From Hyphomonadaceae bacterium UBA7672 (GTDB lineage: Bacteria; Pseudomonadota; Alphaproteobacteria; Caulobacterales; Hyphomonadaceae): DNA of 64,000 nucleotides. The notes below the pieces were generated by a model. The model ran no database searches. It was given only the letters and a program-made list of their open reading frames with translations, and was not told the origin of the DNA. A program made the position numbers and the translations under genes. The stretch spans positions 26,499-90,498 of the forward strand of contig DLHI01000032.1 of assembly GCA_002483135.1 (NCBI GenBank), in the 5' to 3' direction. This document shows positions 25,203 through 33,677 of this stretch, piece by piece. How positions within the stretch are numbered: the stretch's first letter is position 1; each line of letters starts with the position of its first letter.

Positions 25203-26393
25203 TTACGAGCCGGCGGCCGTCATCATGGTCGCGAACTGCTGGTCGATGATGTCGAGCGCCTGGCGCACGTCATCTTCGGTGACCACCAGAGGCGGAGCGA
25301 GGCGCAGCGTGTTCGCGCCCGCCGTGCCGACCAGCAGGCCGCGATCGGAGAGAGCGCCACGCAGCGGCATAGGATCATCGCGCATCTTGAGGCCGCGCAG
25401 GAGGCCGGCGCCGGTGACATCGAGCACGAGTTCGGGATAGCGGCCCTTCAGGCCTTCCATGCCCTGCTGCATGAAGCTGGCGACGCGGCGCACGTGCTCA
25501 AGGAAGCCTTCGCCCGTCATCACGTCGAGAACGGCGTTGCCGACCGCCATGGCGAGCGGGCCGCCGCCGAACGTGGTGCCATGAACGCCCTTGGCCATGC
25601 CCGAGGCGGCTTCGGCGGTGGCGAGGATCATGCCCATCGGGAAGCCGCCGCCGATGCCCTTGGCGGCCGCGAGCAGATCGGGTTCGGCGCCTGCCACCCA
25701 CTGGTGATGGAACAGCTTGCCGGTGCGGCCCGCGCCGCACTGGATCTCGTCATAGATCAGCAGCACGCCATGCTCGGTGCACAGATCGCGCAGGCCCTTT
25801 AGGCATTGCGGCGGCACTTCGCGTACGCCGCCCTCGCCCTGCACGGGCTCGATCAGGACGGCGGCGAGATCAGGCGCCTTGATGGCTTCCTTCAGCGCGT
25901 CGTGATTTCCGAACGGGACGGAGCGGAAGCCCGGCAGGCGCGGGCCGAAGCCTTCGCGATACTTCTCCTGCGCGCCGGCATTGATGCCGCCGAGCGTGCG
26001 GCCGTGGAAGGACCCCTCGAACGACAGGATGCCGATGCGATCCGGCTGGCCTTTCGACCAGTGATAGCGCCGCGCGATCTTGATGCAGCCTTCGATCGAT
26101 TCCGCGCCCGAGTTGGTGAAGAAGGCGAAGTCGGCAAATGTCAGGTCGACATAGCGCTGGGCCAGACGCTCCTGTCCCGGGACGCGGAACATGTTGGAAG
26201 TGTGCCAGAGCGTGTTGGCCTGCTTGGTCAGCGCCGCGACCAGGGCGGGATGGCAATGGCCCAGCGAGTTGACCGCGATGCCGGCGATGAAGTCGAGATA
26301 GGGCTTTCCCTTATCGTCATACATGCGCACGCCCTCGCCTCGCTCGAAAACGACCGGGCTGGGGCCGTAGACGGGAAGCACTGCGTTCGACAT
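25203..26393 (-). CDS. argD: Acetylornithine/succinyldiaminopimelate aminotransferase
   Basis: A 396-residue class III PLP aminotransferase for N-acetylornithine synthesis, probably also serving lysine synthesis. Signatures: YLDFIAGIAVNSLGHCHP, FTNSGAESIEGCIKIAR, FHGRTLGG, IYDEIQCGAGRTGKLF with the PLP-contacting Asp, AAAKGIGGGFPMG with the Schiff-base Lys, and HGTTFGGGPLA. The start has a strong AAGGAG site. It is the first gene of the argD-argF operon. Confidence 0.96.
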   Translation of the reverse strand: MSNAVLPVYGPSPVVFERGEGVRMYDDKGKPYLDFIAGIAVNSLGHCHPALVAALTKQANTLWHTSNMFRVPGQERLAQRYVDLTFADFAFFTNSGAESIEGCIKIARRYHWSKGQPDRIGILSFEGSFHGRTLGGINAGAQEKYREGFGPRLPGFRSVPFGNHDALKEAIKAPDLAAVLIEPVQGEGGVREVPPQCLKGLRDLCTEHGVLLIYDEIQCGAGRTGKLFHHQWVAGAEPDLLAAAKGIGGGFPMGMILATAEAASGMAKGVHGTTFGGGPLAMAVGNAVLDVMTGEGFLEHVRRVASFMQQGMEGLKGRYPELVLDVTGAGLLRGLKMRDDPMPLRGALSDRGLLVGTAGANTLRLAPPLVVTEDDVRQALDIIDQQFATMMTAAGS

Positions 26394-26535
26394 GGGCGTA
26401 TCTCCTTGAGTGACGCCGGCGGTGGGAAAGAGAACTCCTGACCTTGTTCAAGGGCCATTTCAGAAAGCGCGCTCAATGGGGCGCGTTGCCCGTTATGTCA
26501 ATGAAAATAGGGGCGGGACAGAGACAGGCCAGCGC

Positions 26536-27378
26536 TCAGGCCTTCAGCTTGTAGCCCCGTGACAGCCATCGCCAGCACATGACGCAAAGCACCAGCGTGA
26601 TAGCCGCGCAGAAGGCGGCGCCGAACCAGAGGTTGCTCTCGGCGTGGCCGGTGAATCCGTAGCGGAAGCCATCGATCATCAGGAAGAACGGGTTGTAGTG
26701 GCTGATCGTGACGAACGGCTCGGGCAGGCGGCCGATCGGATAGAAGGTGCCCGACAGCATGGTGAGCGGCATGATGACGAAGTTCTGCACCGCCGCCATG
26801 TGATCGAACTTGTCGGCCCAGATGCCGCCAAGGAGGCCGACCGCGCCCATGAACAACGAGGCGACGATTGCGAAGTAGATCACGGCGAAGAGGTTCGCGA
26901 CCTGGAAGGGCGTGATCTGCATGATCCAGACGGCGGCGTAGGTGACGACGCCCACCAGCACGCCGCGTGTAACGGCGCCAGACAGGAAGCCCAGTGTAAG
27001 CTCGCCCGGCGACAGCGGCGGCATGAGGAAATCAACCGAATTGCCCTGCACCTTCGCGATGATCAGCGAGGACGAGGTGTTGGCGAAGGCGTTGTTGAGG
27101 ATCGCCATCATGACGACGCCGGGCGCAAGAAAAGTCGCGAACGTAACGCCGCCGACCATTCCCCCATTGCCCTGGCCGAACGCCAGCTTGAAGACGAACA
27201 GCATCAAGAGGCTGGAAACGACCGGGGCGAACAGCGTCTGCATGCCCACTTTCCAGAAGCGGCGGGTCTCGCGCAGGCATAGCGTCCAGAGGCCGACCCA
27301 GTTGACCGCCCCGTACTGTCGCGGGCGCAGACCTTCGTGCGCGGACTCCATCGGTGGGCGGGTGAGCGTCTGATCCAT
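26536..27378 (-). CDS. ABC-2 type transporter permease
   Basis: A 280-residue inner-membrane permease with six hydrophobic helices of the ABC-2 family (YadH/NodJ-like), with the typical segments GVVMMAILNNAFANTSSSLI, FLMPPLSPGELTLGFLSGAVTRG, FVIMPLTMLSGTFYPI and a final ISHYNPFFLMIDGFRYG. No ATPase gene is adjacent; a YadG-like ATPase at 49596-50552 is the only candidate in the window. The start at 27378 (MDQTLTR) has AAGG upstream; the open frame continues to 27597 through the gcrA promoter region and is rejected. The cargo is unknown. Confidence 0.88.
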   Translation of the reverse strand: MDQTLTRPPMESAHEGLRPRQYGAVNWVGLWTLCLRETRRFWKVGMQTLFAPVVSSLLMLFVFKLAFGQGNGGMVGGVTFATFLAPGVVMMAILNNAFANTSSSLIIAKVQGNSVDFLMPPLSPGELTLGFLSGAVTRGVLVGVVTYAAVWIMQITPFQVANLFAVIYFAIVASLFMGAVGLLGGIWADKFDHMAAVQNFVIMPLTMLSGTFYPIGRLPEPFVTISHYNPFFLMIDGFRYGFTGHAESNLWFGAAFCAAITLVLCVMCWRWLSRGYKLKA

Positions 27379-27793
27379 GAGCCTTGTCTTACGCCTCCCA
27401 ATCCCCGTCGCCATGGAAATGTTGGCTTTCAAGCCAAGCCACAAGCCCGACCGGGCTAAACGATATGGACAGGTCAGATCATGGTCCGCGTCAGCCGGAT
27501 TGCGGATTCTCCCCAGCAAATGGCAGCGAGTCCAAACCGAGTCCGCCTGCAGAACTTCCCCTGAAAGTTGAGTCTTCCGGGCCACAACCTGCATCAACCC
27601 GCCCTGCGGCGACGCGACTCAGCTGCCCTGTGTACAACCCCAATATATTGATTAACCTGTTGAGAAGCGCCCCAGCATATTGCGGCAACAGGCTCCGCAG
27701 ATACTATCCCTTGAACGAGGGCAAGGGGCCGCCGTGATACTGACCTATATCTAGTGTCTTGCGCGATTCCCTAAGGCTGTGGAGACAGAATTC
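27379..27793. promoter_or_regulatory. 415-bp divergent intergenic region with six GANTC sites
   Basis: No gene is visible here. GANTC, the recognition site of the CcrM methyltransferase, occurs at 27505, 27528, 27539, 27570, 27616 and 27765. About one would be expected in this length at this base composition. A possible gcrA promoter is TTGAAC (27712-27717) and GATACT (27736-27741) with an 18-bp spacer. The methyl sites probably serve cell-cycle control of gcrA and perhaps of the divergent permease gene. Confidence 0.65.
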
Positions 27794-28333
27794 ATGGGCT
27801 GGACCGAAGAACGCGTTGCAGAGCTGAAGAAACTCTGGGCCGAAGGGCACAGTGCCAGCCAGATCGCCAAGCGTCTGGGCTCGGTTACCCGCAATGCGGT
27901 GATCGGCAAGGTGCACCGTCTCGGACTCTCCGGTCGGGCGACTCCTTCGCGCCCCGTGAAGCGCCCGCCGCGCCTGGCCCGGCCCAAGCCGCAGGCCATG
28001 CCGCGCCAGGCTTCGTCCTCCCCGGCCCCACGCCAGCAGACAGCGCTCGCTGTGCGGCCGGAGCCGGCTCACACGCACATCACCGAGGCCGAGGCCAATA
28101 TCGAGCCCAAGCGCCTGTCGAACGGCGACATGGTCACAGTGCTCACCGTGAAGGACTCGATGTGCAAATGGCCGATCGGCGATCCGGCTGACAACAATTT
28201 CGGCTTCTGCGGCCATGCCGCCGCCGAGGGGTCGCCCTACTGCGCCGAACACGCCCGCGTCGCCTTCCAACCCGCCAAGAAGCGCGAACGCCGCGCCCGT
28301 GAGTTCGACTACATCCAGCGGTTGGCCGGCTAA
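27794..28333 (+). CDS. gcrA: GcrA cell-cycle regulator
   Basis: A 179-residue DNA-binding regulator that in Caulobacter recruits sigma-70 RNA polymerase to promoters carrying CcrM-methylated GANTC sites. The signature N-terminal helix-turn-helix is intact (MGWTEERVAELKKLW, then ASQIAKRLG and TRNAVIGKVHRLGLSGR). A Pro/Arg/Ala-rich linker follows, then the C-terminal polymerase-binding part with CKWPIGDP and FCGHAAAEGSPYCAEH. The length matches the Caulobacter protein (about 173). The ATG at 27794 follows GGAG. Six GANTC sites upstream suggest autoregulation. Confidence 0.97.
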   Translation: MGWTEERVAELKKLWAEGHSASQIAKRLGSVTRNAVIGKVHRLGLSGRATPSRPVKRPPRLARPKPQAMPRQASSSPAPRQQTALAVRPEPAHTHITEAEANIEPKRLSNGDMVTVLTVKDSMCKWPIGDPADNNFGFCGHAAAEGSPYCAEHARVAFQPAKKRERRAREFDYIQRLAG

Positions 28334-28432
28334 CCCACTTCAGTTCTACCCGCGACGGCGCCGCCCCGGAGTCCGGCTGGATTCCGGGGCGGTTTCGTTC
28401 TGGGCGGCTTGTCCGGCTCAGCGTCCGGCGCC

Positions 28433-28999
28433 TCAATGTCGCTCGTAAGCCCAGACCCATGTCGTCTGCTCGACAGGCTTCGGACCCCAGTCGTTGGGAT
28501 CGTACTGGCGCAGCAGCACGCCACCACGTAGCTCCAGGCCACACGGCGCGGGCATGGCAAGCTCGCCCAGCGCCTCGGCTTCGACAGGCTCGTCCTCGAC
28601 CCACCCGCCCTCAAAATAGGTTCGCTTTCCCTCCTCGCGCGGGAGGAAGGTCTGGAAATAGTCGTCGTCGAAGAACAGCGTGACCTCGGACTGGAACAGC
28701 GATGGCGTCGAGACGAGGCAGGCGACACGGCAGTTGGCGGGCCGGCGCGGCGAGCATTCGACAGCTTCGGCCGCAGCCAAGATCACGGCGAGACAAGCGC
28801 GCCGGGTTTCAAGCGTTGAATGCTCGGGATCAACCAGCTTCGAATAGACCGGAACCTTGAAATTCCAGAACCGCTCGCTCCCGCACTGATCCGACGTCGG
28901 CAGTTGCTGGACGATCTGTTCCGGCCAACGCGCCAGCGCCCGCAGATGCCGCCCGGGATTGCGCAGCTTGCGTTGCGGATGAAGATCGAGCCGTCGCAT
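28433..28999 (-). CDS. DUF3916-like hypothetical protein
   Basis: A 188-residue cytosolic protein. The pattern RxLRALARWPEQ near the N-terminus, FWNFKVPVYSKLVDP, RRACLAVILAAA and SLFQSEVTLFFDDDYFQTF resembles my recollection of the DUF3916 family, whose function is unknown. No catalytic motif is evident. The ATG at 28999 lies 11 bp downstream of the stop of the DUF1643 gene (29011), so the two are probably co-transcribed. It is convergent with gcrA. Confidence 0.6.
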   Translation of the reverse strand: MRRLDLHPQRKLRNPGRHLRALARWPEQIVQQLPTSDQCGSERFWNFKVPVYSKLVDPEHSTLETRRACLAVILAAAEAVECSPRRPANCRVACLVSTPSLFQSEVTLFFDDDYFQTFLPREEGKRTYFEGGWVEDEPVEAEALGELAMPAPCGLELRGGVLLRQYDPNDWGPKPVEQTTWVWAYERH

Positions 29000-29010
29000 G
29001 CCGCCCCGCC

Positions 29011-29553
29011 TCAGAAGCGGACCAGAGGCGTGTCGGCGCGCAGGTAGAGCGGATGCTTAGGGCTGCCGTCGCCATTCGTGCCGAAGCACCAGAGCGCGAC
29101 CCCATCAGCCTTCAGGGCCGCAACCAGTTCCTGCCCCGCCGGCGCCAGCGCCTTGTTGAGCTTGCCGTGGCACAGCACAACCTTGCCTGCTTTCGCCGCC
29201 GCCTTGCGGATCATCGGCAGGTTGTCCCGCGACACCGCCGCGACGCCGGAAGCCAGCAGCATTTTTGGGTCCGTGGCGCGATAGTCGCCCACATTGGCCT
29301 TCACCATCGCATCGAACCCCTCGCGTCGGGCGAACGTCCACTCGCGCGCGCAGGTGGGATCGTTGACGGAAGCGTCCGCTGTCGACGGGTTCATGCCGAT
29401 GAACATGATGTAGCGATCTGGAAACGCATCCCCGAGCCAGCGCCGCATCAGTTGGCGATAGCGGCCATCGGCGCTGAACGTAGCGTCGCCCTTCACGCCC
29501 GGCATCAGCGCCAGCCGGACCTTGCCGCCGGGATCGTGCGTATCAGCTGTCAT
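29011..29553 (-). CDS. DUF1643 family protein
   Basis: A 180-residue protein with the DUF1643 hallmarks: YIMFIGMNPSTADASVNDPTC near residue 50, then ANVGDYRATDPK and a C-terminal WCFGTNGDGSPKHPLYL. The family is uncharacterised; the conserved NPSTAD and GxPxHPLY segments suggest a nucleotide- or base-binding fold related to uracil-DNA-glycosylase-like proteins, which is an inference. The ATG at 29553 has GGAG 7 bases upstream; the longer frame to 29679 overlaps the MFS gene and is rejected. Confidence 0.85.
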   Translation of the reverse strand: MTADTHDPGGKVRLALMPGVKGDATFSADGRYRQLMRRWLGDAFPDRYIMFIGMNPSTADASVNDPTCAREWTFARREGFDAMVKANVGDYRATDPKMLLASGVAAVSRDNLPMIRKAAAKAGKVVLCHGKLNKALAPAGQELVAALKADGVALWCFGTNGDGSPKHPLYLRADTPLVRF

Positions 29554-29639
29554 GCAGCGCTCCGTGTGAAACACGCAAGCGGAAGCGATAGTGCGGTTCT
29601 CCCCCCGCGCAAAGCACGGAGGGGCGAAGCGCAGTCGAT

Positions 29640-31097
29640 CTATTTCGACACAAGGTCCTTCTGCAGCGTCCTGACGCAAAGCATGAAGAAGATCGCCGGC
29701 AGCACGTACAACACCGAGGTGATCACCAGCGAGTTCTGCAGCGCCTTGGCATCCGCCACCTTGCAGAATGCCTGCGCCGGCTCAGCCAGGGCTTTCAACG
29801 CATCGCCCCTGCACGACCGCGCGGTCAGTTCAGCAAAGCCATCGGCGTTGGCCTGCATGGCGAACAGCGTATCTGCGACAAAGCCGATAAAGGGCGGGCC
29901 GAGTCCGTAGCCGAGCAGGTTGACGATAAAGAGGAGAATGGCTGTCGCGGTCGCGCGTGTACGTGCGCCAACGACGCCCTGACCGATGGTGTACTGCGCG
30001 GCGAGATAGCCGTACTTGATGCCCGCGCCAGCGCAGATGCCGATCAGCGCCACCCATTTGTTGTCTGACGAAAAGCCGATCACATAGAACGGCACGCAGG
30101 CGACCAGGCCGACGGCCGGCAGCCACGCGATCGCATTCGGCCGCTGTTTCACGATCTTCTCAGCGACCCACCCGGTCGCCAGCACGCCCACCGACGCCGC
30201 GAACGCAGACGGCACGTTGAACTGAAGCGCAGCCTCGGTCAGCGTGATGCCGTGCGTGCCCATCAGGAAGTCTGTCTGGAACGTTGTGATCCCGTAACCG
30301 CAGAACGACGCCAGCGTTGCTCCAGCCGCCATCAGCCAGAAGGATTTCTTGGACCCCAGCTCCCTTAGAGCTTCGGCAAAAGTCGCTCGCTTCGGTCTTA
30401 CGGCGCCCGGCGGGTCGGTATAGCCGCGCGGCGGCTCCTTCACGGTAAAGCGGAAAAGCACGGCCAGGACGACACCGGCCATGCCAATGTAGATGAAGGC
30501 CTGCCTCCAGCCAAAGGCGTCCGCCACGGGGCCGCCAATGAGGTTGGCTGAAAGCGTCCCCATGGTGACGCCCATTGCGTAATACCCCAGCGCAGTCGAG
30601 CGGCGCTTGGGGGGATAGTAATCCGCGATGATCGAGTTGGCCGGCGGCGTGCAGCCTGCTTCGCCGACACCTACCAGAACGCGGCAGATCAGCAGCATCA
30701 CGAAGCCGGATATCACCACGCCGCCGATCTCGACTGGCGCGACCATGCCCGACAGGGCCGTCGCCGCCGACCACAGCGCTATGCAGATCGTCATGATCCA
30801 CACCCGGTGGCCGTGTTCGGCAAACCGCGCCAGCGGAATGCCGACGACCGAATAGAAGAGCGCAAAGCCGATGCCGGTCAGGAGGCCGAAGTCACCCCTG
30901 GATATCTGAAGCTCGTCCATCACCGGCTTCGCCACGATGCCGAGCAGGCCGCGATCGAGAAAGTTCAGGATGTAGACGAGCAGCAGCGCGTTGAGCACGT
31001 AACTGCGATACGCCTTTGTTCCATATCCCGTCAGATGGCCCTCGCCGCCTGTCATCACTGGCGCGTCAGCGCCGGCGGCGCCGGTTTGCGTGCTCAT
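29640..31097 (-). CDS. MFS transporter, spinster-like
   Basis: A 485-residue inner-membrane carrier with 12 predicted helices. The first loop signature DRGLLGIVAKP, the helix-4/5 block GVGEAGCTPPANSIIADYYPPKRR and the KEPPRGYTDP linker are typical of the spinster-like MFS group that is abundant in sphingomonads and hyphomonads. Between helices 11 and 12 is an unusually long extracytoplasmic loop with two cysteines (SCRGD and FCKVAD). The substrate is unknown. It is transcribed after the related carrier at 31296-32816, separated by a terminator, so it probably has its own promoter in the 198-bp gap. Confidence 0.9.
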   Translation of the reverse strand: MSTQTGAAGADAPVMTGGEGHLTGYGTKAYRSYVLNALLLVYILNFLDRGLLGIVAKPVMDELQISRGDFGLLTGIGFALFYSVVGIPLARFAEHGHRVWIMTICIALWSAATALSGMVAPVEIGGVVISGFVMLLICRVLVGVGEAGCTPPANSIIADYYPPKRRSTALGYYAMGVTMGTLSANLIGGPVADAFGWRQAFIYIGMAGVVLAVLFRFTVKEPPRGYTDPPGAVRPKRATFAEALRELGSKKSFWLMAAGATLASFCGYGITTFQTDFLMGTHGITLTEAALQFNVPSAFAASVGVLATGWVAEKIVKQRPNAIAWLPAVGLVACVPFYVIGFSSDNKWVALIGICAGAGIKYGYLAAQYTIGQGVVGARTRATATAILLFIVNLLGYGLGPPFIGFVADTLFAMQANADGFAELTARSCRGDALKALAEPAQAFCKVADAKALQNSLVITSVLYVLPAIFFMLCVRTLQKDLVSK

Positions 31098-31241
31098 CAG
31101 CCTGTCTCCCGCTCACGCCCGACGTTGTGGCCACGCCTGGACAGTCCCGGGAATGCTTACGAGTTTGCTCCGTTGGGTCCACCCACAATCGCGCAGAAGT
31201 TGCAGCGCCGAACTGACAACAGCGTCATGCTGCAAACGCAA

Positions 31242-31271
31242 ACGGCCGGGCCCTGTTGGGAGCCCGGCCGT
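31242..31271 (-). terminator. Rho-independent terminator after second MFS gene
   Basis: A perfect 10-bp GC-rich stem (31242-31251 with 31262-31271) and a 10-nt loop. On the minus strand it is followed by TTTGCGTTTGC. It lies 24 bp past the stop of the gene at 31296-32816. Confidence 0.75.
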
Positions 31272-31295
31272 GTAATCGCGGCTACGTTTCGCCGA

Positions 31296-32816
31296 TCAGA
31301 CCGGCTTGACGACCATGTCCTTCTTCAGCGTGCGCGAGGCCATGAGGAAAAAGGCCGCTGCGGGGATGAAGAACAGCACGACAGCCGCCATCGACTGACG
31401 CAGGCCTTCGCCATAGGCGACCTTGCAGAGCGTGATGTTCTCGGCAGACATCCCGAGAGCAGCCAGAGCCTCAGGCGCCTTGGTCGTGGCCGCCTTGAGG
31501 CACTGGGCCTGCGTGAGCACGCCGGATGCGTCCAGCGACTTGATCTGCAAGCCCATGAACATGTCGGACAGCATGCCCCCGACGAGCGGCCCGATGCCGT
31601 TGCCGATCACGGCGACAATGAACAGCAGGATGGCGATGGCCGACGCGCGCGAACGCTGCGAGACCACGCCCTGCCCGATCGTGTACTGCGAACCGAGATA
31701 AGCGTAGTGGGACAGGGCGCCTGCTCCCCAGACAGCGAGCTGCGGGAGGCCTGGGGCCATGTAGAAGCCCAGAATGTAGAGCGGGATGGCGATCAACAGG
31801 CCGACCGCCGGGATCCACGCCACTGCCGTGATCGATTTCGGCGTAGCCAGTTGGGTGAGGTAGCCGCCCAGGAAGGTGCCAACCGCCGAGATAAGGGCGA
31901 GCGGCACGCCATAGGTCAGGGCGAATGTGCCCGACGACATGCCGTGCACGCCGTCCATCATCACGGCCTGGAAAGCGAACATGCTGTAGCCGACGAAGGC
32001 GACGAGCGAAGCGCCGATGGACATCGTCCAGAAGGTCGGCTTGCCGCCCAGTTCCTTGAGGGTCTGGACGATGTTGGCCTTCTCGATGTGCGAGGTTCCC
32101 GGCGGATCGGAGAAGCCGCGAGGCGGTTCCTTGACCGTCAGGAAGAGGACGAGCGCGATCACCAGTCCGGGCAGGCCAAGCGCGATGAAGGCGAAACGCC
32201 AGCCGAAGTTCTCGCCCCAGCCAAGCTGCTCGTGAATGTCGCCGACGCCGATGCTGGCGAAGAAGCTTACGACGGTCTCGTCTGTCAGCCCGACGATCAC
32301 GCCCCCAAATCCGCTGGCTAGCGCGCTGCCGATCGTGACGCCCATGGCGAAGATGCCGAGCGCGTTGGCGCGGCTCCTCGGCTTGAAGTAATCAGCGATG
32401 ATGGAGTTGGACGGCGGCGTGCCGCCCGCTTCGCCGATGGCGACGCCGATGCGTGCGATCAGCAGGAAAACGAAGCTGGAGGCAAAGCCGCACAGCGCGG
32501 TCATCAGTGACCAGATCGCGATGCACAGCGCCATGATGGCGACGCGGTTGAACCGGTCAGCCGCCATCGCAATCGGAATGCCCATCAGCGCATAGAACAG
32601 CGCGAAGGGAGGGCCGTTGAGAAAGCCGTATTCGGTGCTGCTGAGACCGAACTCACGGATGATCTGTGGGCCGACTACGCCTAGCAGGTTCCGGTCGATG
32701 AAGTTGAGCGTGTAGACGAAAGTCAGGGACAACAGGACGTAGAGCCGGTACCCCGGCGTTCCGAAACTCTGCCCTCCGGCCGGGGCTTCGCCCGCCGGTG
32801 TCGATGCTATCGCCAC
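31296..32816 (-). CDS. MFS transporter, spinster-like (paralogue)
   Basis: A 506-residue, 12-helix carrier paralogous to its neighbour: FIDRNLLGVVGPQ, GVAIGEAGGTPPSNSIIADYFKPRSR and KEPPRGFSDPPG match position by position. It too has a long loop between helices 11 and 12 with two cysteines (AQCLKA and TLCKVAY). A central insertion after helix 5/6 (FFASIGVGDIHEQLGWG) is specific to this copy. I chose the GTG at 32816 because GGAGG lies 5 bases upstream; the frame is open to 32936. Substrate unknown. Confidence 0.9.
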   Translation of the reverse strand: MAIASTPAGEAPAGGQSFGTPGYRLYVLLSLTFVYTLNFIDRNLLGVVGPQIIREFGLSSTEYGFLNGPPFALFYALMGIPIAMAADRFNRVAIMALCIAIWSLMTALCGFASSFVFLLIARIGVAIGEAGGTPPSNSIIADYFKPRSRANALGIFAMGVTIGSALASGFGGVIVGLTDETVVSFFASIGVGDIHEQLGWGENFGWRFAFIALGLPGLVIALVLFLTVKEPPRGFSDPPGTSHIEKANIVQTLKELGGKPTFWTMSIGASLVAFVGYSMFAFQAVMMDGVHGMSSGTFALTYGVPLALISAVGTFLGGYLTQLATPKSITAVAWIPAVGLLIAIPLYILGFYMAPGLPQLAVWGAGALSHYAYLGSQYTIGQGVVSQRSRASAIAILLFIVAVIGNGIGPLVGGMLSDMFMGLQIKSLDASGVLTQAQCLKAATTKAPEALAALGMSAENITLCKVAYGEGLRQSMAAVVLFFIPAAAFFLMASRTLKKDMVVKPV

Positions 32817-32955
32817 GATGTCCTCCCTGCGGCTGCTCCCGAGCCGTCGTGGGCGCACCCTAGCTGGGGTTGCTTCAAGGGCAAGCGGAATGCAGGTAAA
32901 ACCCGCGACAACGCTTGCCGCAGCGCAGCAATACACGCGGACTTCAAAGTGGGGA

Positions 32956-33672
32956 TCAGATCAGGCCCTTGGCCTTCATGCTGATCGTTTCCGTAGCGCC
33001 AACCACGAGATGGTCGTGCACCTTGATCTCCAGCGGAGCGAGCGCCTTCTCGATGTCGCGCGTGAGGTCGATATCGGCGCGTGAAGGCGTGGGATCACCA
33101 CTGGGATGATTGTGGACGAGGATGATGGCCGAGGCCGATAGCTCAAGTGCGCGCCGGGCGATCTCGCGCGGATAGATGGGCGCATGGTCAACAGTGCCGC
33201 GCCCGGCGATCTCGTCCGCTATCAGCTTGTTCTTCCGGTCGAGGTAAAGAACGCGCGCCTGTTCGGACTTTTCGTGGCGCAGGGCGAGCTTCACATAGTT
33301 CAGCAAGGCAGCCCAGTTCGAGATAACCGGACGGTCGGCGATCTGGTCAGCTGCGGCGTGCTTCAGCAGCAGGCTTGCAGCGCGCAGATAGGACGCGGCG
33401 GTCTCTCCCACACCCTTAACTTCCATCAGGCGCTCAGGCGGTGCAGCCAGCACGCCGGACACGGTGCCAAAGCGCGCAAGCAGATCCTTTGCGATCGGCT
33501 TGGTGTCGACGCGCGGGATGAAGGCATAAAGGATGAGCTCGAGGAGTTCGTAGTCCTTGAGATGAGCGCCATCGCCCTCGAGAACGCGTTGCCGCAGGCG
33601 TTCGCGATGGCCGTGATAGTGGCGGGTTGGGCCTTCGGAAGCGCCGGACTTCGTCTTCCCCCCGTCCGCCAT
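32956..33672 (-). CDS. radC: RadC-family JAB/MPN domain protein
   Basis: A 238-residue protein with an N-terminal helix-hairpin-helix region (DLLARFGTVSGVLAAPPERLMEVKGVG) and a C-terminal JAMM/MPN+ metalloprotease-like core, with HNHPSGDPTPSRADIDLT giving the HxHx7SxxD zinc motif. Despite the name, a direct role in DNA repair is not established. The ATG at 33672 lies 5 bp after the map stop, so the two form an operon. The open frame upstream to 34167 is only a shadow within map. Confidence 0.92.
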   Translation of the reverse strand: MADGGKTKSGASEGPTRHYHGHRERLRQRVLEGDGAHLKDYELLELILYAFIPRVDTKPIAKDLLARFGTVSGVLAAPPERLMEVKGVGETAASYLRAASLLLKHAAADQIADRPVISNWAALLNYVKLALRHEKSEQARVLYLDRKNKLIADEIAGRGTVDHAPIYPREIARRALELSASAIILVHNHPSGDPTPSRADIDLTRDIEKALAPLEIKVHDHLVVGATETISMKAKGLI

Positions 33673-33677
33673 GTCGA

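Noticed and set aside
30807..32321. 504-codon plus-strand frame over the MFS carriers
   Set aside because: Antisense to the membrane helices of both carriers, charged low-complexity translation, no start signal.
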